Assembly: GCF_900172215.1 (NCBI RefSeq)
Contig: NZ_FWFP01000004.1
Span: 248,001-312,000, forward strand
DNA length: 64,000 nucleotides
DNA from: Ruegeria meonggei
GTDB taxonomy: Bacteria > Pseudomonadota > Alphaproteobacteria > Rhodobacterales > Rhodobacteraceae
Direction: 5' to 3'
The notes beneath the pieces were generated by a model. The model was not told the origin of the DNA, did no database searches, and saw only the letters and a program-made list of their open reading frames with translations. Each line of letters opens with the position of its first letter. Positions within the stretch are counted from its first letter, which is position 1. A program made the translations under genes and the position numbers. Shown here piece by piece: positions 1 to 9,185 of this stretch.

Positions 1-365
1 AGCTTCTTTTGCTGGTCCTCGGTCAAATCCCGGGCCACTTTTGCAACGGTGGCCAGTTCCAATGCCTGACGCAAAAATGCACCCTCGCGAATTTCGGACA
101 TTGAAAAGTATGAGACCCGCGTGCCCGATTGCGGTACCACATCCACAAGACCTTCGGCTGCAAGTCGAGCAATGGCTTCGGTCACCGGCGCACGCGATAC
201 ACCCAAACGATCACAGATTGGCGCCTTCCTGAGGATGGCACCCGGCGCGAAATCCAGCGACAAGATGGCTTGTTTGATCGCCAGGTACACCCGCTGCGCA
301 AGTGAGCCCTCGACCGCGTTGATGTTGCCCAACACGTGTGCGTCGATGTCCTGAGGTTTGTTCAT
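1..365 (-). CDS. GntR-family transcriptional regulator (FadR/FCD type), C-terminus outside window
   Basis: The minus strand from an ATG at 365 encodes an N-terminal winged helix typical of GntR regulators. It reads on through residues like LAQRVYLAIKQAIL, then LGVSRAPVTEAIARLAAEGLV, then a basic SGTRVSYFS wing, then the start of a helical effector domain that is cut by the window edge. The gene is divergent from the sugar-acid operon starting at 449, so it probably represses that operon and itself. A perfect 14-bp palindrome lies in the intergenic region just upstream of its start. The inducer is unknown; a sugar acid or aldonate is an inference from the neighbours. Confidence 0.85.
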   Translation of the reverse strand, partial: MNKPQDIDAHVLGNINAVEGSLAQRVYLAIKQAILSLDFAPGAILRKAPICDRLGVSRAPVTEAIARLAAEGLVDVVPQSGTRVSYFSMSEIREGAFLRQALELATVAKVARDLTEDQQKK

Positions 366-382
366 GATGTTCGCTCTAGCAT

Positions 383-396
383 ACTAACATGTTAGT
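383..396. promoter_or_regulatory. Probable GntR operator palindrome
   Basis: ACTAACATGTTAGT is a perfect 14-bp inverted repeat between the divergent GntR gene (start 365) and the dehydratase gene (start 449). Its size and position fit a GntR-type operator controlling both directions. Only the symmetry is seen; binding is inferred. Confidence 0.6.
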
Positions 397-448
397 TGAC
401 AAGTAAGGGTTCGGTGTTTACCCATCTGTTTCAGCAAGTGGGGACAGG

Positions 449-2002
449 ATGCAAGCTGACAGCACACCAAAGGCCCAGAAAGTGACGCACCGCGATACGG
501 TCAAACTGAACCCGGTTGACAACGTGGTCATCGCATTGCGCGAGCTTGAGGTCGGCACGCAGCCCTTTGGCCTTTCTGTGCCGTTGGTCGCATCCATTGC
601 GCGTGGGCATAAGATTGCTGTGGCTCCGATCGCGGCAGGTGAGAATGTCATCCGCTACGGCCAGATCATCGGGCAGGCGAAAACGGAAATTGCGCCGGGC
701 GAACATGTGCATGTGCACAATCTTGGTATGGGCGCTCACCAGCAGGACTATGCGCACGCCACGGCAAATGCGGCTTTGCCTGCGATCAACGAAGGGCGGG
801 TGTTTCAAGGCTATCACCGCGCTGACGGCAAGGTTGGAACGCGCAACTATATTGGCATTCTGACAACCGTGAACTGTTCGGGCTCGGTGGCCAGATTCAT
901 TGCTGAGGCTGCCGAGAAAACCGGCCTGTTGGACGCCTATCCCAACATCGACGGCGTGGTGCCAATTGTGCACGGCACTGGCTGTGGCATGTCTGCCAAG
1001 GATGATGGCTATGCCACTTTGTTTCGCACTCTGGCAGGCTATGCGCAGCATCCGAACTTTGCAGGCATTTTGCTGATTGGTCTGGGATGTGAAGTGATGC
1101 AGGTGGCCGATCTGGTTGGCGGTCGGCCGATCCGCAAAGACGGCGCATTGCGGTACATGACCATCCAAACCGAAGGCGGCACTCGGCGGACCATCGAACG
1201 CGGGATGGAAGAATTGCGCGGTATCGCTGAACTGGCCAATCAGGTCACGCGTGAACCCGCCCCGGTCAGCGCCATGACAGTTGGAATGCAATGCGGAGGG
1301 TCCGACGGGTACTCTGGCATCACAGCCAATCCAGCACTGGGATATGCCTCGGACCTATTGGTGCGCCACGGCGGGACGACAATCCTGTCCGAAACCTCCG
1401 AGGTTTACGGGGCCGAACACCTGCTGACACGACGGGCGGAAACGGCTGACGTCGGCAAAAAGCTGATCGACCGCATCCGTTGGTGGGAGGCATATACCGA
1501 ACGCAATGGCGGCGAGATGGACAACAACCCCAGCCCTGGCAACAAGCGCGGCGGGTTGACGACCATTCTGGAAAAGTCTCTGGGCGCTGTTGCAAAAGGC
1601 GGCACCGCGCCGCTGCGCGACGTGTATCAATTCGGCGAGATCATCGACAAAAACGGGTTTGTGTTTATGGACAGCCCCGGGTTTGATCCGTGTTCGGTGA
1701 CGGGGCAGGTGGCCTCAGGGGCCAACCTGATTGTGTTTACCACCGGACGCGGCTCGGTCTCGGGCTATCAGCCGACGCCTTGCATCAAACTAGCCACGAA
1801 CTCTGAGATGTATGCCCGCATGGCCGAGGATATGGATCTGAACTGTGGCGACATCGTCACCGACGGGATCAGCATCGAGGCAAAGGGCGAAGAACTGTTT
1901 GAAATGCTGATCCGCGTCGCCTCGGGCGAACACACCAAAAGTGAGGAGCTTGGCTTCGGGGGCGTTGAATTCGTGCCCTGGCAAATCGGCGCGGTGATGT
2001 AA
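449..2002 (+). CDS. UxaA/GarD-family sugar-acid dehydratase (altronate dehydratase-like)
   Basis: 517 residues, close to the length of fused altronate or galactarate dehydratases. Residues 1-95 look like the N-terminal SAF domain, and the rest is the UxaA catalytic part, with GKVGTRNYI near 128, HGTGCG at 175-180 and a GLGCE motif that supply metal-binding and active-site residues. The family removes water from an aldonate or aldarate to give a 2-keto-3-deoxy acid. GGGGACAGG precedes the ATG. It heads an operon with a sugar ABC importer, so uptake and first catabolic step are linked. The exact substrate cannot be told from sequence: altronate, galactarate and other hexonates are all possible. 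Confidence 0.85.
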   Translation: MQADSTPKAQKVTHRDTVKLNPVDNVVIALRELEVGTQPFGLSVPLVASIARGHKIAVAPIAAGENVIRYGQIIGQAKTEIAPGEHVHVHNLGMGAHQQDYAHATANAALPAINEGRVFQGYHRADGKVGTRNYIGILTTVNCSGSVARFIAEAAEKTGLLDAYPNIDGVVPIVHGTGCGMSAKDDGYATLFRTLAGYAQHPNFAGILLIGLGCEVMQVADLVGGRPIRKDGALRYMTIQTEGGTRRTIERGMEELRGIAELANQVTREPAPVSAMTVGMQCGGSDGYSGITANPALGYASDLLVRHGGTTILSETSEVYGAEHLLTRRAETADVGKKLIDRIRWWEAYTERNGGEMDNNPSPGNKRGGLTTILEKSLGAVAKGGTAPLRDVYQFGEIIDKNGFVFMDSPGFDPCSVTGQVASGANLIVFTTGRGSVSGYQPTPCIKLATNSEMYARMAEDMDLNCGDIVTDGISIEAKGEELFEMLIRVASGEHTKSEELGFGGVEFVPWQIGAVM

Positions 2003-2029
2003 GCCGCACCCCCGTGGGGAGACGGGTCA

Positions 2030-3568
2030 ATGGGAGAGACAATGGACAAACTGGTCGACATGACGGGGATCGATAAACATTTCCCCGGTGTGCACGCGCT
2101 TAAATCCGTGCAGTTCGATCTGTTTCCGGGTGAGGTGCATGCGCTGATGGGCGAAAACGGCGCGGGCAAAAGCACGTTGATGAAAATCCTGTCGGGGATC
2201 TATCAGCGCGATGGCGGTGACCTTGTGATCGAAGGCAAATCCGTCAACCCAACAACCCCGCGGGAAGCACAGAATCTGGGCATTGGTATCATCCATCAGG
2301 AACTGAGCCTGATGAACGACCTGACGGTGGCGCAGAACATCTTTATCGGACGCGAACCACGCAAAAGCTTTGGACGGCTGGATGAGGCCGCACTGAACGC
2401 TCAAACAGCCGGGATTTTCGCCACCATGAATCTGGCTTTGGACCCCAGGGCGCTGGTTGGAAGCCTGACCATCGCAAAACAGCAGATGGTCGAGATTGCC
2501 AAGGCGCTGTCATACCGTTCCAAGGTTCTGGTCATGGACGAACCGACGGCGGCACTAAATGATGCCGAGATTGCCGAGCTATTCGTGATCATTCGCCGCC
2601 TCAAGGCCGAAGGCGTGGGCATCGTCTATATAAGCCACAAGATGGACGAGCTGAAGCAGATCGCTGATCGCGTCACCGTCATGCGCGACGGCGAATATGT
2701 TGGCACTGTAGATGCCGCCGACACTCCGATCAGCCGGATCATTGCAATGATGGTGGGGCGCGAAGTCAACGAAGACCCTCTGATTGTGCCGGATCTGGAC
2801 GGTGCCGAGGTATCCTTACAGGTTGCGGGCCTGAACCGGGGCAAAGTCCTTCACGATGTCAGCTTTTCGGTCCAGAAAGGTGAGATCTTGGGTTTTGCTG
2901 GATTGATGGGGGCAGGCCGTACCGAAGTCGCGCGCGCTATTTTCGGGGCTGATCCGAAAGACAGTGGCGAGGTTCGGGTGCATGGCAAACCGGTCTCAAT
3001 CAAGTCCCCCAAAGACGCTGTGCGGGCGGGAATTGGGTATCTGTCCGAGGATCGCAAACACTTTGGCCTGGCCACGGGAATGAACGTTCGGGACAATATC
3101 GCGCTGGCTTCGATGGACCTGTTCACCGGGGCAGGGGGCGTGCTGAACGACAATGAAATCGGCACCGCCGCCAACAGCTACATCACTCAACTTGGTATTC
3201 GCACACCGTCGGACATACAGGAAGTCCGCCTGTTGTCGGGCGGGAACCAGCAAAAAGTCGTCATCGCCAAATGGTTGTTGCGCGACTGCGATATCCTGAT
3301 CTTCGACGAACCCACGCGCGGCATAGACGTCGGCGCAAAATCCGAGATTTACAAACTGCTCGAAGACTTGGCCGAACAAGGCAAGACGATCATCGTGATC
3401 TCGTCGGAACTGCCCGAGATCATGCGCCTCAGCCACCGTATTGCGGTTATGTGCGAGGGACGGCTGACAGGCATTCTGCCCGGCGGAAAAGACACCACTC
3501 AGGAAGACATCATGCATCTGGCCACCCAAAGGGCAGCGGCAATGCAGGTTACAGGGACAGCTCAATGA
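2030..3568 (+). CDS. Sugar ABC transporter ATP-binding protein (RbsA/MglA type, two NBDs)
   Basis: 512 residues holding two nucleotide-binding domains in tandem, the layout of CUT2-family sugar importers. The first has Walker A GENGAGKS at residues 41-48 and Walker [11 protein letters not shown]. The second has the usual degenerate Walker A (GLMGAGRTE) but a clear LSGGNQQKV signature and [14 protein letters not shown]. Two starts are possible: ATG 2030, or ATG 2042 which has GGGAGAG just before it and gives a protein starting MDKLVDM. Its stop overlaps the permease start (ATGA), which indicates translational coupling. Confidence 0.93.
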   Translation: MGETMDKLVDMTGIDKHFPGVHALKSVQFDLFPGEVHALMGENGAGKSTLMKILSGIYQRDGGDLVIEGKSVNPTTPREAQNLGIGIIHQELSLMNDLTVAQNIFIGREPRKSFGRLDEAALNAQTAGIFATMNLALDPRALVGSLTIAKQQMVEIAKALSYRSKVLVMDEPTAALNDAEIAELFVIIRRLKAEGVGIVYISHKMDELKQIADRVTVMRDGEYVGTVDAADTPISRIIAMMVGREVNEDPLIVPDLDGAEVSLQVAGLNRGKVLHDVSFSVQKGEILGFAGLMGAGRTEVARAIFGADPKDSGEVRVHGKPVSIKSPKDAVRAGIGYLSEDRKHFGLATGMNVRDNIALASMDLFTGAGGVLNDNEIGTAANSYITQLGIRTPSDIQEVRLLSGGNQQKVVIAKWLLRDCDILIFDEPTRGIDVGAKSEIYKLLEDLAEQGKTIIVISSELPEIMRLSHRIAVMCEGRLTGILPGGKDTTQEDIMHLATQRAAAMQVTGTAQ

Positions 3569-4572
3569 CGACAGCAACCGATATCGACAAGAAAAAGCCC
3601 CTGGCGGGCCTGTCGGAAAGCGGCGCGTATCAAAAGATGCTGGCCTTTGCCAGTCTGATCGCTCTGTTGATCGGCTTTTCGATTGCCTCGCCCAACTTTA
3701 TGCAAACATCAAACATGATCGCCATTTTGCAGGCCACATCAGTCAACGGGGTGCTGGCGGTCGCCGCAACTTTGGTAATCATCACCGGCGGTATTGACCT
3801 GTCCGTTGGGACGTTGATGACCTTCTGTGCCGTGATCGCAGGTGTGGCGCTGACTTATCTGGGCTTGCCATTGCTGATCGGCGTTGCCGCGGCCATCGCG
3901 GCGGGCGCTTTGTGCGGGCTCTGCTCAGGCACGTTTGTGGCAAAGATGAAAATTCCGCCCTTTATTGCAACGCTGGGCATGATGCTGATCCTCAAAGGCC
4001 TGTCTTTGGTGATCTCGGGCACCCGGCCGATTTACTTCAATGACACGCCGGGCTTTGACCAAATCTCTCGCGGGTCGCTGATCGGCGAGGTCTTTCCCAC
4101 ACTTCCCATCCCCAACGGCGTTCTGATCCTGTTCCTTGTGGCCATTGCGGCATCCTACATTCTGGGGCGCACGGTTCTGGGCCGCTATACCTTTGCGCTA
4201 GGGTCGAATGAAGAGGCGGTGCGCCTGTCGGGTGTCAACACCGACGCCTGGAAGATGCGTATCTATGCGCTGGCCGGGGGCATCTGCGGGATCGGAGGCA
4301 TCCTGATTGCGTCCCGCCTGAACTCGGCCCAGCCCGCCCTTGGCCTGGGTTACGAACTTGAAGCCATCGCCGCCGTCGTGATCGGAGGGACATCCCTTTC
4401 CGGCGGGCGAGGCACGATTCTGGGCACCCTGATTGGCGCTTTGATCATGGCTGTCCTGACCAACGGGCTACGCGTCCTTTCGGTGGCACAGGAATGGCAG
4501 ACCGTTGTCACAGGGGCAATCATCATACTGGCCGTTTATGCCGACATGGCGCGGCGCAAAAAGACCGGGTGA
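3565..4572 (+). CDS. Sugar ABC transporter permease (RbsC type)
   Basis: 335-residue membrane protein with about eight to ten hydrophobic segments and the conserved CUT2 permease stretch [10 protein letters not shown] near residue 75. It also has the late loop [13 protein letters not shown]. The start at 3565 overlaps the ATPase stop by ATGA; a longer upstream reading frame only runs through the ATPase gene. It forms the translocation path for the sugar taken up by this operon's importer. Confidence 0.93.
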   Translation: MTTATDIDKKKPLAGLSESGAYQKMLAFASLIALLIGFSIASPNFMQTSNMIAILQATSVNGVLAVAATLVIITGGIDLSVGTLMTFCAVIAGVALTYLGLPLLIGVAAAIAAGALCGLCSGTFVAKMKIPPFIATLGMMLILKGLSLVISGTRPIYFNDTPGFDQISRGSLIGEVFPTLPIPNGVLILFLVAIAASYILGRTVLGRYTFALGSNEEAVRLSGVNTDAWKMRIYALAGGICGIGGILIASRLNSAQPALGLGYELEAIAAVVIGGTSLSGGRGTILGTLIGALIMAVLTNGLRVLSVAQEWQTVVTGAIIILAVYADMARRKKTG

Positions 4573-4619
4573 CGCAAACATACGCCCAAAAATCAAACCA
4601 ACAACTGGAGGAAAAGAAC

Positions 4620-5564
4620 ATGTTTTCACGTCGTTTCATTCTGGGGGCACTCAGCGCGGCCACCCTTGCAGCCCCGGCCTCGATGGCTGCGGCAGAGGAT
4701 ATTTATATCCCCTTGGTCTCAAAAGGATTTCAGCACCAATTCTGGCAGGCGGTGAAGTCCGGCGCCGAACAAGCTGCTGATGAGTACGGGGTCACGATTA
4801 CGTTTGAGGGGCCCGACAACGAAACCATGGTGGATCGCCAGATCGACATGCTGGCAGCCGCGCTGGCCAACAACCCCAAGGCGATCGGTTTTGCAGCGCT
4901 GGACAGTCAGGCGGCCATTCCGCTGCTGAAACAGGCGAATGATAAAGGCATCCCCATTATCGCCTTTGACAGCGGCGTTGACAGCGATATCCCTGTGTCA
5001 ACGGCAACGACGGACAACCTGGCTGCGGCAAGTCTAGCGGCAGACAAGATGGCCGACATGATAGGCGGTAAGGGCAAGGTTGCGGTCGTGGCCCACGATC
5101 AGACCAGCCGCACCGGAATCGACCGCCGCGACGGTTTCGTGAACCGCATGGCCGAGAAATACCCGGACATCGAAGTTGTGACAGTTCAATACGGTCAGGG
5201 TGACCATTTGAAATCCACCGAGGTGACCAAAGCTATCCTGACCGCCAATCCTGATCTGAACGGCATCTTCGGCACCAACGAAGGCTCAGCCATTGGCGTG
5301 GTGAACGGCGTGCAGGAATTGGGTACCGAAGGCTTGATCATTATCGGCTACGACAGTGGAAAGGCCCAGAAAGACGCGATCAAAAGCGGCTTGATGGCTG
5401 GCGCGATCACCCAGAACCCGGTAGGCATCGGCTATGAAACGGTCAAGGCCGCTGTGGCCGCAATGAAGGGCGAAGACGTACCCGCGCTGATTGACACCGG
5501 TTTTTACTATTACGACGCCACCAACATCGACGATCCAAAGATCTCGGCTGTTTTGTACGATTAA
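4620..5564 (+). CDS. Periplasmic sugar-binding protein of the ABC importer
   Basis: 314 residues. A signal peptide covers residues 1-25 (twin Arg at 4-5, hydrophobic core, ASMAAA before EDIYI). The mature part is a type I periplasmic binding fold of the RbsB/XylF group, with the usual QIDMLAAAL and IPIIAFDSGVD stretches. The ATG at 4620 has CTGGAGGAAAAG upstream, a strong ribosome site for the most abundant component. It is the last gene of the operon and is followed by a hairpin. The substrate is unknown, probably a sugar or sugar acid that feeds the UxaA-type enzyme. Confidence 0.92.
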   Translation: MFSRRFILGALSAATLAAPASMAAAEDIYIPLVSKGFQHQFWQAVKSGAEQAADEYGVTITFEGPDNETMVDRQIDMLAAALANNPKAIGFAALDSQAAIPLLKQANDKGIPIIAFDSGVDSDIPVSTATTDNLAAASLAADKMADMIGGKGKVAVVAHDQTSRTGIDRRDGFVNRMAEKYPDIEVVTVQYGQGDHLKSTEVTKAILTANPDLNGIFGTNEGSAIGVVNGVQELGTEGLIIIGYDSGKAQKDAIKSGLMAGAITQNPVGIGYETVKAAVAAMKGEDVPALIDTGFYYYDATNIDDPKISAVLYD

Positions 5565-5586
5565 GACCCAAACCACTCACGGTTTG

Positions 5587-5613
5587 CCGGCCCGCCCAAG
5601 ACTGGTGGGCCGG
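5587..5613 (+). terminator. Hairpin terminator after the sugar ABC operon
   Basis: CCGGCCCGCC and GGTGGGCCGG form a 10-bp stem with one wobble pair and a 7-nt loop, 23 bases after the binding-protein stop. It is followed by TTTCCGTTTC, so the U-tract is weak. Confidence 0.65.
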
Positions 5614-5761
5614 TTTCCGTTTCACCGGCTGCGTCGAGCGGCTGTCAAATCGGTAAACATCCGCCAAAAGAGGTGGGTTTCCCATTTCGTATTTACGTCG
5701 TTTTTGTGTTAGTGTTTTATCAGTGTTTTATTTCTGACATTGATTAAAGGTAGTTTTTCCC

Positions 5762-6406
5762 GTGCCCGACAAACACACCAGCAGTTTTAAGCTGCGACCT
5801 CTGGAAAAGGCCGACCTGGAAGTTGTCACCCCCTGGTTTCAGGATATCGAAGACCTTGCTCGGTTCGACCGGACCTCGCGGATTCCTCTGAACCTTGCGC
5901 AAACCGAAGAAAACTGGAGCGATGTCTTCAGCGCTTCGGCTGGCAGTGGCAAGTGCTGGTTTGTTGCCGAGTCGCATAGCGGCCAGATTGTCGGCATGTC
6001 CGGACTAGAGGCCATTTCCCCAATCAACCGCGACGCGATTGTAGCGATGTTTGTGGACAAGCCCACTCGGCGCCTTGGGGTCGGGATCAGAGCAACTGCT
6101 TTAGTCGTCGATTTCGCCTTCCGCCAGCTGGGCCTGAACAGGCTGACATCGTATTACCGCGTCGACAACGCCAACAGCCGGGATCTTGTGGCCAAGCTGG
6201 GTTGTCAGATCGAAGGGACAATGCGCCAGGCCTGGTTTGCCGACGGACAGTTTCAGGATATGGTTGTGGTTGGTCTTCTCAGACAAGATTGGGAAAAACA
6301 GCGCGTGAAACTGGCGGCAGAGCTGGGTTCGGAAACGGTTGTCAGTTTTGGGCCCAGTTCCTCTACCGACTGGTCCTGGCCTCCTCAAATTCGGGGAAGC
6401 CAGTGA
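5762..6406 (+). CDS. GNAT-family N-acetyltransferase (RimJ/RimL-like)
   Basis: 214 residues. The protein begins SFKLRPLEKADLEVV, has a central VGMSGLEAI strand, the acetyl-CoA-binding RRLGVGIRATALVVDFAF region near 103-120, and the late YYRVDNANSRDLVAKLGCQIEG segment typical of RimJ/RimL enzymes. These transfer acetyl groups to protein N-termini, small amines or antibiotics; the acceptor here is unknown. GTG start at 5762 with AAAGG about 10 bases upstream. An AT-rich leader of about 150 bases separates it from the sugar operon. The next gene follows on the same strand after about 90 bases. Confidence 0.85.
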   Translation: MPDKHTSSFKLRPLEKADLEVVTPWFQDIEDLARFDRTSRIPLNLAQTEENWSDVFSASAGSGKCWFVAESHSGQIVGMSGLEAISPINRDAIVAMFVDKPTRRLGVGIRATALVVDFAFRQLGLNRLTSYYRVDNANSRDLVAKLGCQIEGTMRQAWFADGQFQDMVVVGLLRQDWEKQRVKLAAELGSETVVSFGPSSSTDWSWPPQIRGSQ

Positions 6407-6494
6407 AAGGCATGCATTTGCTGCCGGTTTATCCAAGTTTTTTGCTATAGATTATACACCGGGTTTGAAAAAACCCCTTAAACGAGTATCGCCT

Positions 6495-8264
6495 GTGAAC
6501 ACCAACAGCCCCAACCCTCCTATGATGCAGAAACTGGGTGCAGTTCTGTTCGCCGACGTGGTCGGTTATTCCCGCCTGATGGGCGAGAATGAGTTGGATA
6601 CATACAACACGTTGAAATCATTGATCTCTCAACTCGAAGCCACCTGTGCCCGCTTTAACGGCCGTGTGGTTGAAGTGCGGGGTGACGGGATTCTCGCACT
6701 GTTCGAAACTGCCACGAGCGCGGTGGAATTCGCAGTGGAATTGCATCGCATCGCAAGCGAGCACAATCAGTCGGATGACGAAAGCCTGCGAATCAAGTTT
6801 CGCGCCGGTGTACACTTGGGTGAAATCCTGATTGACGAGCGTGGAATCCACGGTGACAACGTAAACATTGCGGCCAGGCTTCAGGAAATTGCTGAACCCG
6901 AACGCGTTTACGTCAGTTCCGCCGTCTACGATCAGGTCTGCAACCGGCTTCGTTATGGGTATGAGTTTCTAGGCCCAAAACAGCTCAAGAACATCCTCGC
7001 GCCGGTCTCGACCTATTGTGTTCGCAGCGAAGTCGCAGGCGCCACCATGGCCGGTACGATGCGACCGGAAGTACCCGGAGATCTGCTGGAACGGCCTGAT
7101 ACCCCATCCGTGGCCATCCTGCCGTTCAGCAGCAATAGCGGCGACGAATCCGACAGCTGGATCGCCGAAGGATTGACTGACGACATCATCATGAACTTGT
7201 CCAAATTCCGGAACCTGTTCATAATCGCGCGAAACTCCTCGTTTTTCTTCAAAACACAATCGATGCCACCCCAGGAAGCCGCACGAAAACTGAACGTGCG
7301 CTATGTCGCGCGCGGCAGTGTGCGCCGGTCCGCCAGCCGTATCCGGATCACGGCTGAATTGGTTGATGCCAACACAGAACGCACCATCTGGGCGGAACGG
7401 TTCGACCGCAAGATTGACGATATTTTTGACATCCTTGACGAAGTGACCGAATGCATCGTGGCCGCCACCGCCGTAATGATCGAGTCACATGAAAAACAAC
7501 GCATGATACAGGCGGTCCCGTCCGACCTTGAGGCGTATGGTTCGGTTCTTCAAGGCCAGTACCACATTTTCAAATACACCCGGACCGACAACAGAAAAGC
7601 GCAGGACTTCTATCAATCTGCGCTCGACCGGGACGGCCGCTATGCCCGCGCGGCAGCTGCCCTGTCGCGCACAATGAATATCGACTGGCGCTATTCCTGG
7701 ACCGAAGACCCCTCGAGCGCACTGGATCAGGCGCTTAGTTTTGCGCAACGCGCCATCGAGCTGGATCCAACGGATGCCCGTGGATTTGGCGAGTTGGGAT
7801 ATGTGCATCTGTACCGAAAAGAACATGATGCGGCGCTGCAATCCTATAGGCGGGCTTTGGCGTTGAACCCCAATGACGCCGACATGCATTCTGATTTCGC
7901 CGACGCACTGGCTCATTATGGTGACAACGAAACAGCAATCATTCATATTCAACAAGCGATGCGATTGAACCCATATTTCCCGGACCAATACCTGTGGCAT
8001 CTGGGTGGGGCGTATTTCAACCTCAGGCGCTATCAGGAAGCCATTGAAACCGTCAACAAGATGAACAATCCCACGGAAGGGCAACGCTTGTTGGCGGCAA
8101 GCTATGCGCAGCTTGGCCAAACTGACCTTGCCCGTCAGGTCGCGGACAAGCATCGTGCCGCGCACCCAAACTTTTCACTGGATCGCTGGGAAACCGTCCA
8201 ACCGGACAAGTTGGAAGAAGACACGCAACATTTTGTTGAGGGTCTGAAAAAGGCGGGCTTCTGA
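6495..8264 (+). CDS. Class III adenylate/guanylate cyclase with TolB-like and TPR domains
   Basis: About 589 residues from GTG 6495. A class III cyclase domain covers residues 13-175: metal aspartates D21 (FADVVGYS) and D64 (RGDGILALF) and the transition-state pair N124/R128 (NIAAR) are present, so it should be active. Next, from about 205 (SVAILPFSSN), comes a TolB/FlgO-like region, then at least four TPR units from about 380 to 540 (ALALNPNDADMHSDFADAL is one). No membrane segment. This is a common alphaproteobacterial architecture making cAMP or cGMP; its signal is unknown. The start is uncertain: GTG 6495 lacks a clear ribosome site, and ATG 6522 or an earlier codon are alternatives. Confidence 0.85.
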   Translation: MNTNSPNPPMMQKLGAVLFADVVGYSRLMGENELDTYNTLKSLISQLEATCARFNGRVVEVRGDGILALFETATSAVEFAVELHRIASEHNQSDDESLRIKFRAGVHLGEILIDERGIHGDNVNIAARLQEIAEPERVYVSSAVYDQVCNRLRYGYEFLGPKQLKNILAPVSTYCVRSEVAGATMAGTMRPEVPGDLLERPDTPSVAILPFSSNSGDESDSWIAEGLTDDIIMNLSKFRNLFIIARNSSFFFKTQSMPPQEAARKLNVRYVARGSVRRSASRIRITAELVDANTERTIWAERFDRKIDDIFDILDEVTECIVAATAVMIESHEKQRMIQAVPSDLEAYGSVLQGQYHIFKYTRTDNRKAQDFYQSALDRDGRYARAAAALSRTMNIDWRYSWTEDPSSALDQALSFAQRAIELDPTDARGFGELGYVHLYRKEHDAALQSYRRALALNPNDADMHSDFADALAHYGDNETAIIHIQQAMRLNPYFPDQYLWHLGGAYFNLRRYQEAIETVNKMNNPTEGQRLLAASYAQLGQTDLARQVADKHRAAHPNFSLDRWETVQPDKLEEDTQHFVEGLKKAGF

Positions 8265-8272
8265 ACGAGAAA

Positions 8273-8292
8273 GGCCCTGGTCTGCCAGGGCC
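8273..8292. terminator. Bidirectional hairpin between convergent genes
   Basis: GGCCCTGG-TCTG-CCAGGGCC, a perfect 8-bp stem with a 4-base loop, lies 9 bases after the cyclase stop and 45 bases beyond the stop of the VSGAR-repeat gene on the other strand. There is no direct U-tract, but AAGTTTTCC follows nearby. Confidence 0.6.
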
Positions 8293-8336
8293 CGTCGCTA
8301 AGTTTTCCTGATGTAAACCTTGATATTGGTCCCGCG

Positions 8337-9185
8337 TCAGTCTTCCGAGCCCCGTGCCCGCGCACCGCTGACTCTGGCGCCGCTGACCCTGGCGCCACTG
8401 ACACGCGCACCGCTGACGCGTGCACCACTGACACGAGCTCCACTCACGCGGGCACCGCTAACCGCCGGGCTGTCGAAACCGAAATAGATGTCCAGCAGGA
8501 CCTGTTCGAACTGACCGGTCGTGATGTCCATTCGGATGGTATAATCAGCCTTGTCGTAATCCCACACGCGAATTTCGTTTGAGATCTGATATTCCGCCGA
8601 GGCAACACCAGAGATTGTTGGGGTAACAGGGGCACGAGAACCACCGCCCTGTGGGGCGCCACCCATAGTCGCAGATTCGCCCGCACCGTGGACCAGAAAA
8701 ACCGAAGGCTCTGGCAGCTCGTAATAAGTGCCTTCGTACGCGAACCCATAGATCCTTGCCAACTGCGCGTCATCGTCCAGTTGAGCGGACAGTTGATTGT
8801 TGTTTCCCCGCCCACTTCTTGGCCTATTGGTTTCTTCGAACTCTTGTTGTCCGAGGCCAAATTCGCCCGTCTGTTTCCAGAACCCCTTTTGGGTGCCTTT
8901 TCTGACTTTAATCACCGTACCGGATTTGAACTGAATTTTGTTGAACCAGGTATTGGTGCCATTATCTCCTACGGTGTAAACACCGTTTTGGGTCAAATCA
9001 GTCTGGTTCTTGACCAGAACTTTGTCTCCAACTTTGAGTGTCTCGCCATCAACAGATAAGCCTTCCAAATTCGGCAAATTCACTGTCGTGGCAGCCTTGA
9101 CCTTGGTTTGGGTATCAATCTTGATATCGTCTAATACTCGTCCGTATAACAACACTTCTGAAAAACTCAGCAATGACTCAGCCAT
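8337..9185 (-). CDS. Putative RiPP substrate: phage-fibre-like N-domain with C-terminal (VSGAR)7 array
   Basis: 282 residues from ATG 9185, which has GGGAG 8 bases upstream; a GTG at 9275 would add 30 residues. Residues 29-80 (KAATTVNLPNLEGL, GDKVLVKNQTD, QNGVYTVG) resemble a module found in phage tail-fibre proteins. Residues 120-135 are polar and 175-185 Gly-rich. Residues 242-276 are seven uninterrupted copies of VSGAR, followed by ARGSED and the stop. No signal peptide. It is the last gene of a cluster with YcaO, TfuA and a metalloprotease, so the repeats may be the modified and excised core. Alternatives: a short pentapeptide-repeat-like tail (A-x-L/V-x-G register) or a structural protein unrelated to modification. 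Function not established. Confidence 0.7.
   Translation of the reverse strand: MAESLLSFSEVLLYGRVLDDIKIDTQTKVKAATTVNLPNLEGLSVDGETLKVGDKVLVKNQTDLTQNGVYTVGDNGTNTWFNKIQFKSGTVIKVRKGTQKGFWKQTGEFGLGQQEFEETNRPRSGRGNNNQLSAQLDDDAQLARIYGFAYEGTYYELPEPSVFLVHGAGESATMGGAPQGGGSRAPVTPTISGVASAEYQISNEIRVWDYDKADYTIRMDITTGQFEQVLLDIYFGFDSPAVSGARVSGARVSGARVSGARVSGARVSGARVSGARARGSED
8358..8462 (-). repeat. Seven tandem 15-nt units encoding VSGAR
   Basis: Seven contiguous in-frame 15-base units, all translating to Val-Ser-Gly-Ala-Arg. The DNA differs between units: the Arg codons in gene order are CGC, CGT, CGC, CGT, AGG, AGA and CGG, and Val, Ser, Gly and Ala codons also vary. The peptide is fixed while the DNA has drifted. 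Confidence 0.95.

Noticed and set aside
431..1291. Long minus-strand reading frame of 286 codons opposite the dehydratase gene
   Set aside because: It lies wholly antisense to a clear UxaA-family gene and its translation shows no family features or ribosome site.
8358..8462. Short tandem repeat as CRISPR or simple microsatellite
   Set aside because: Units are contiguous with no spacers, in frame, and differ at silent positions while keeping the peptide, so they are coding repeats.
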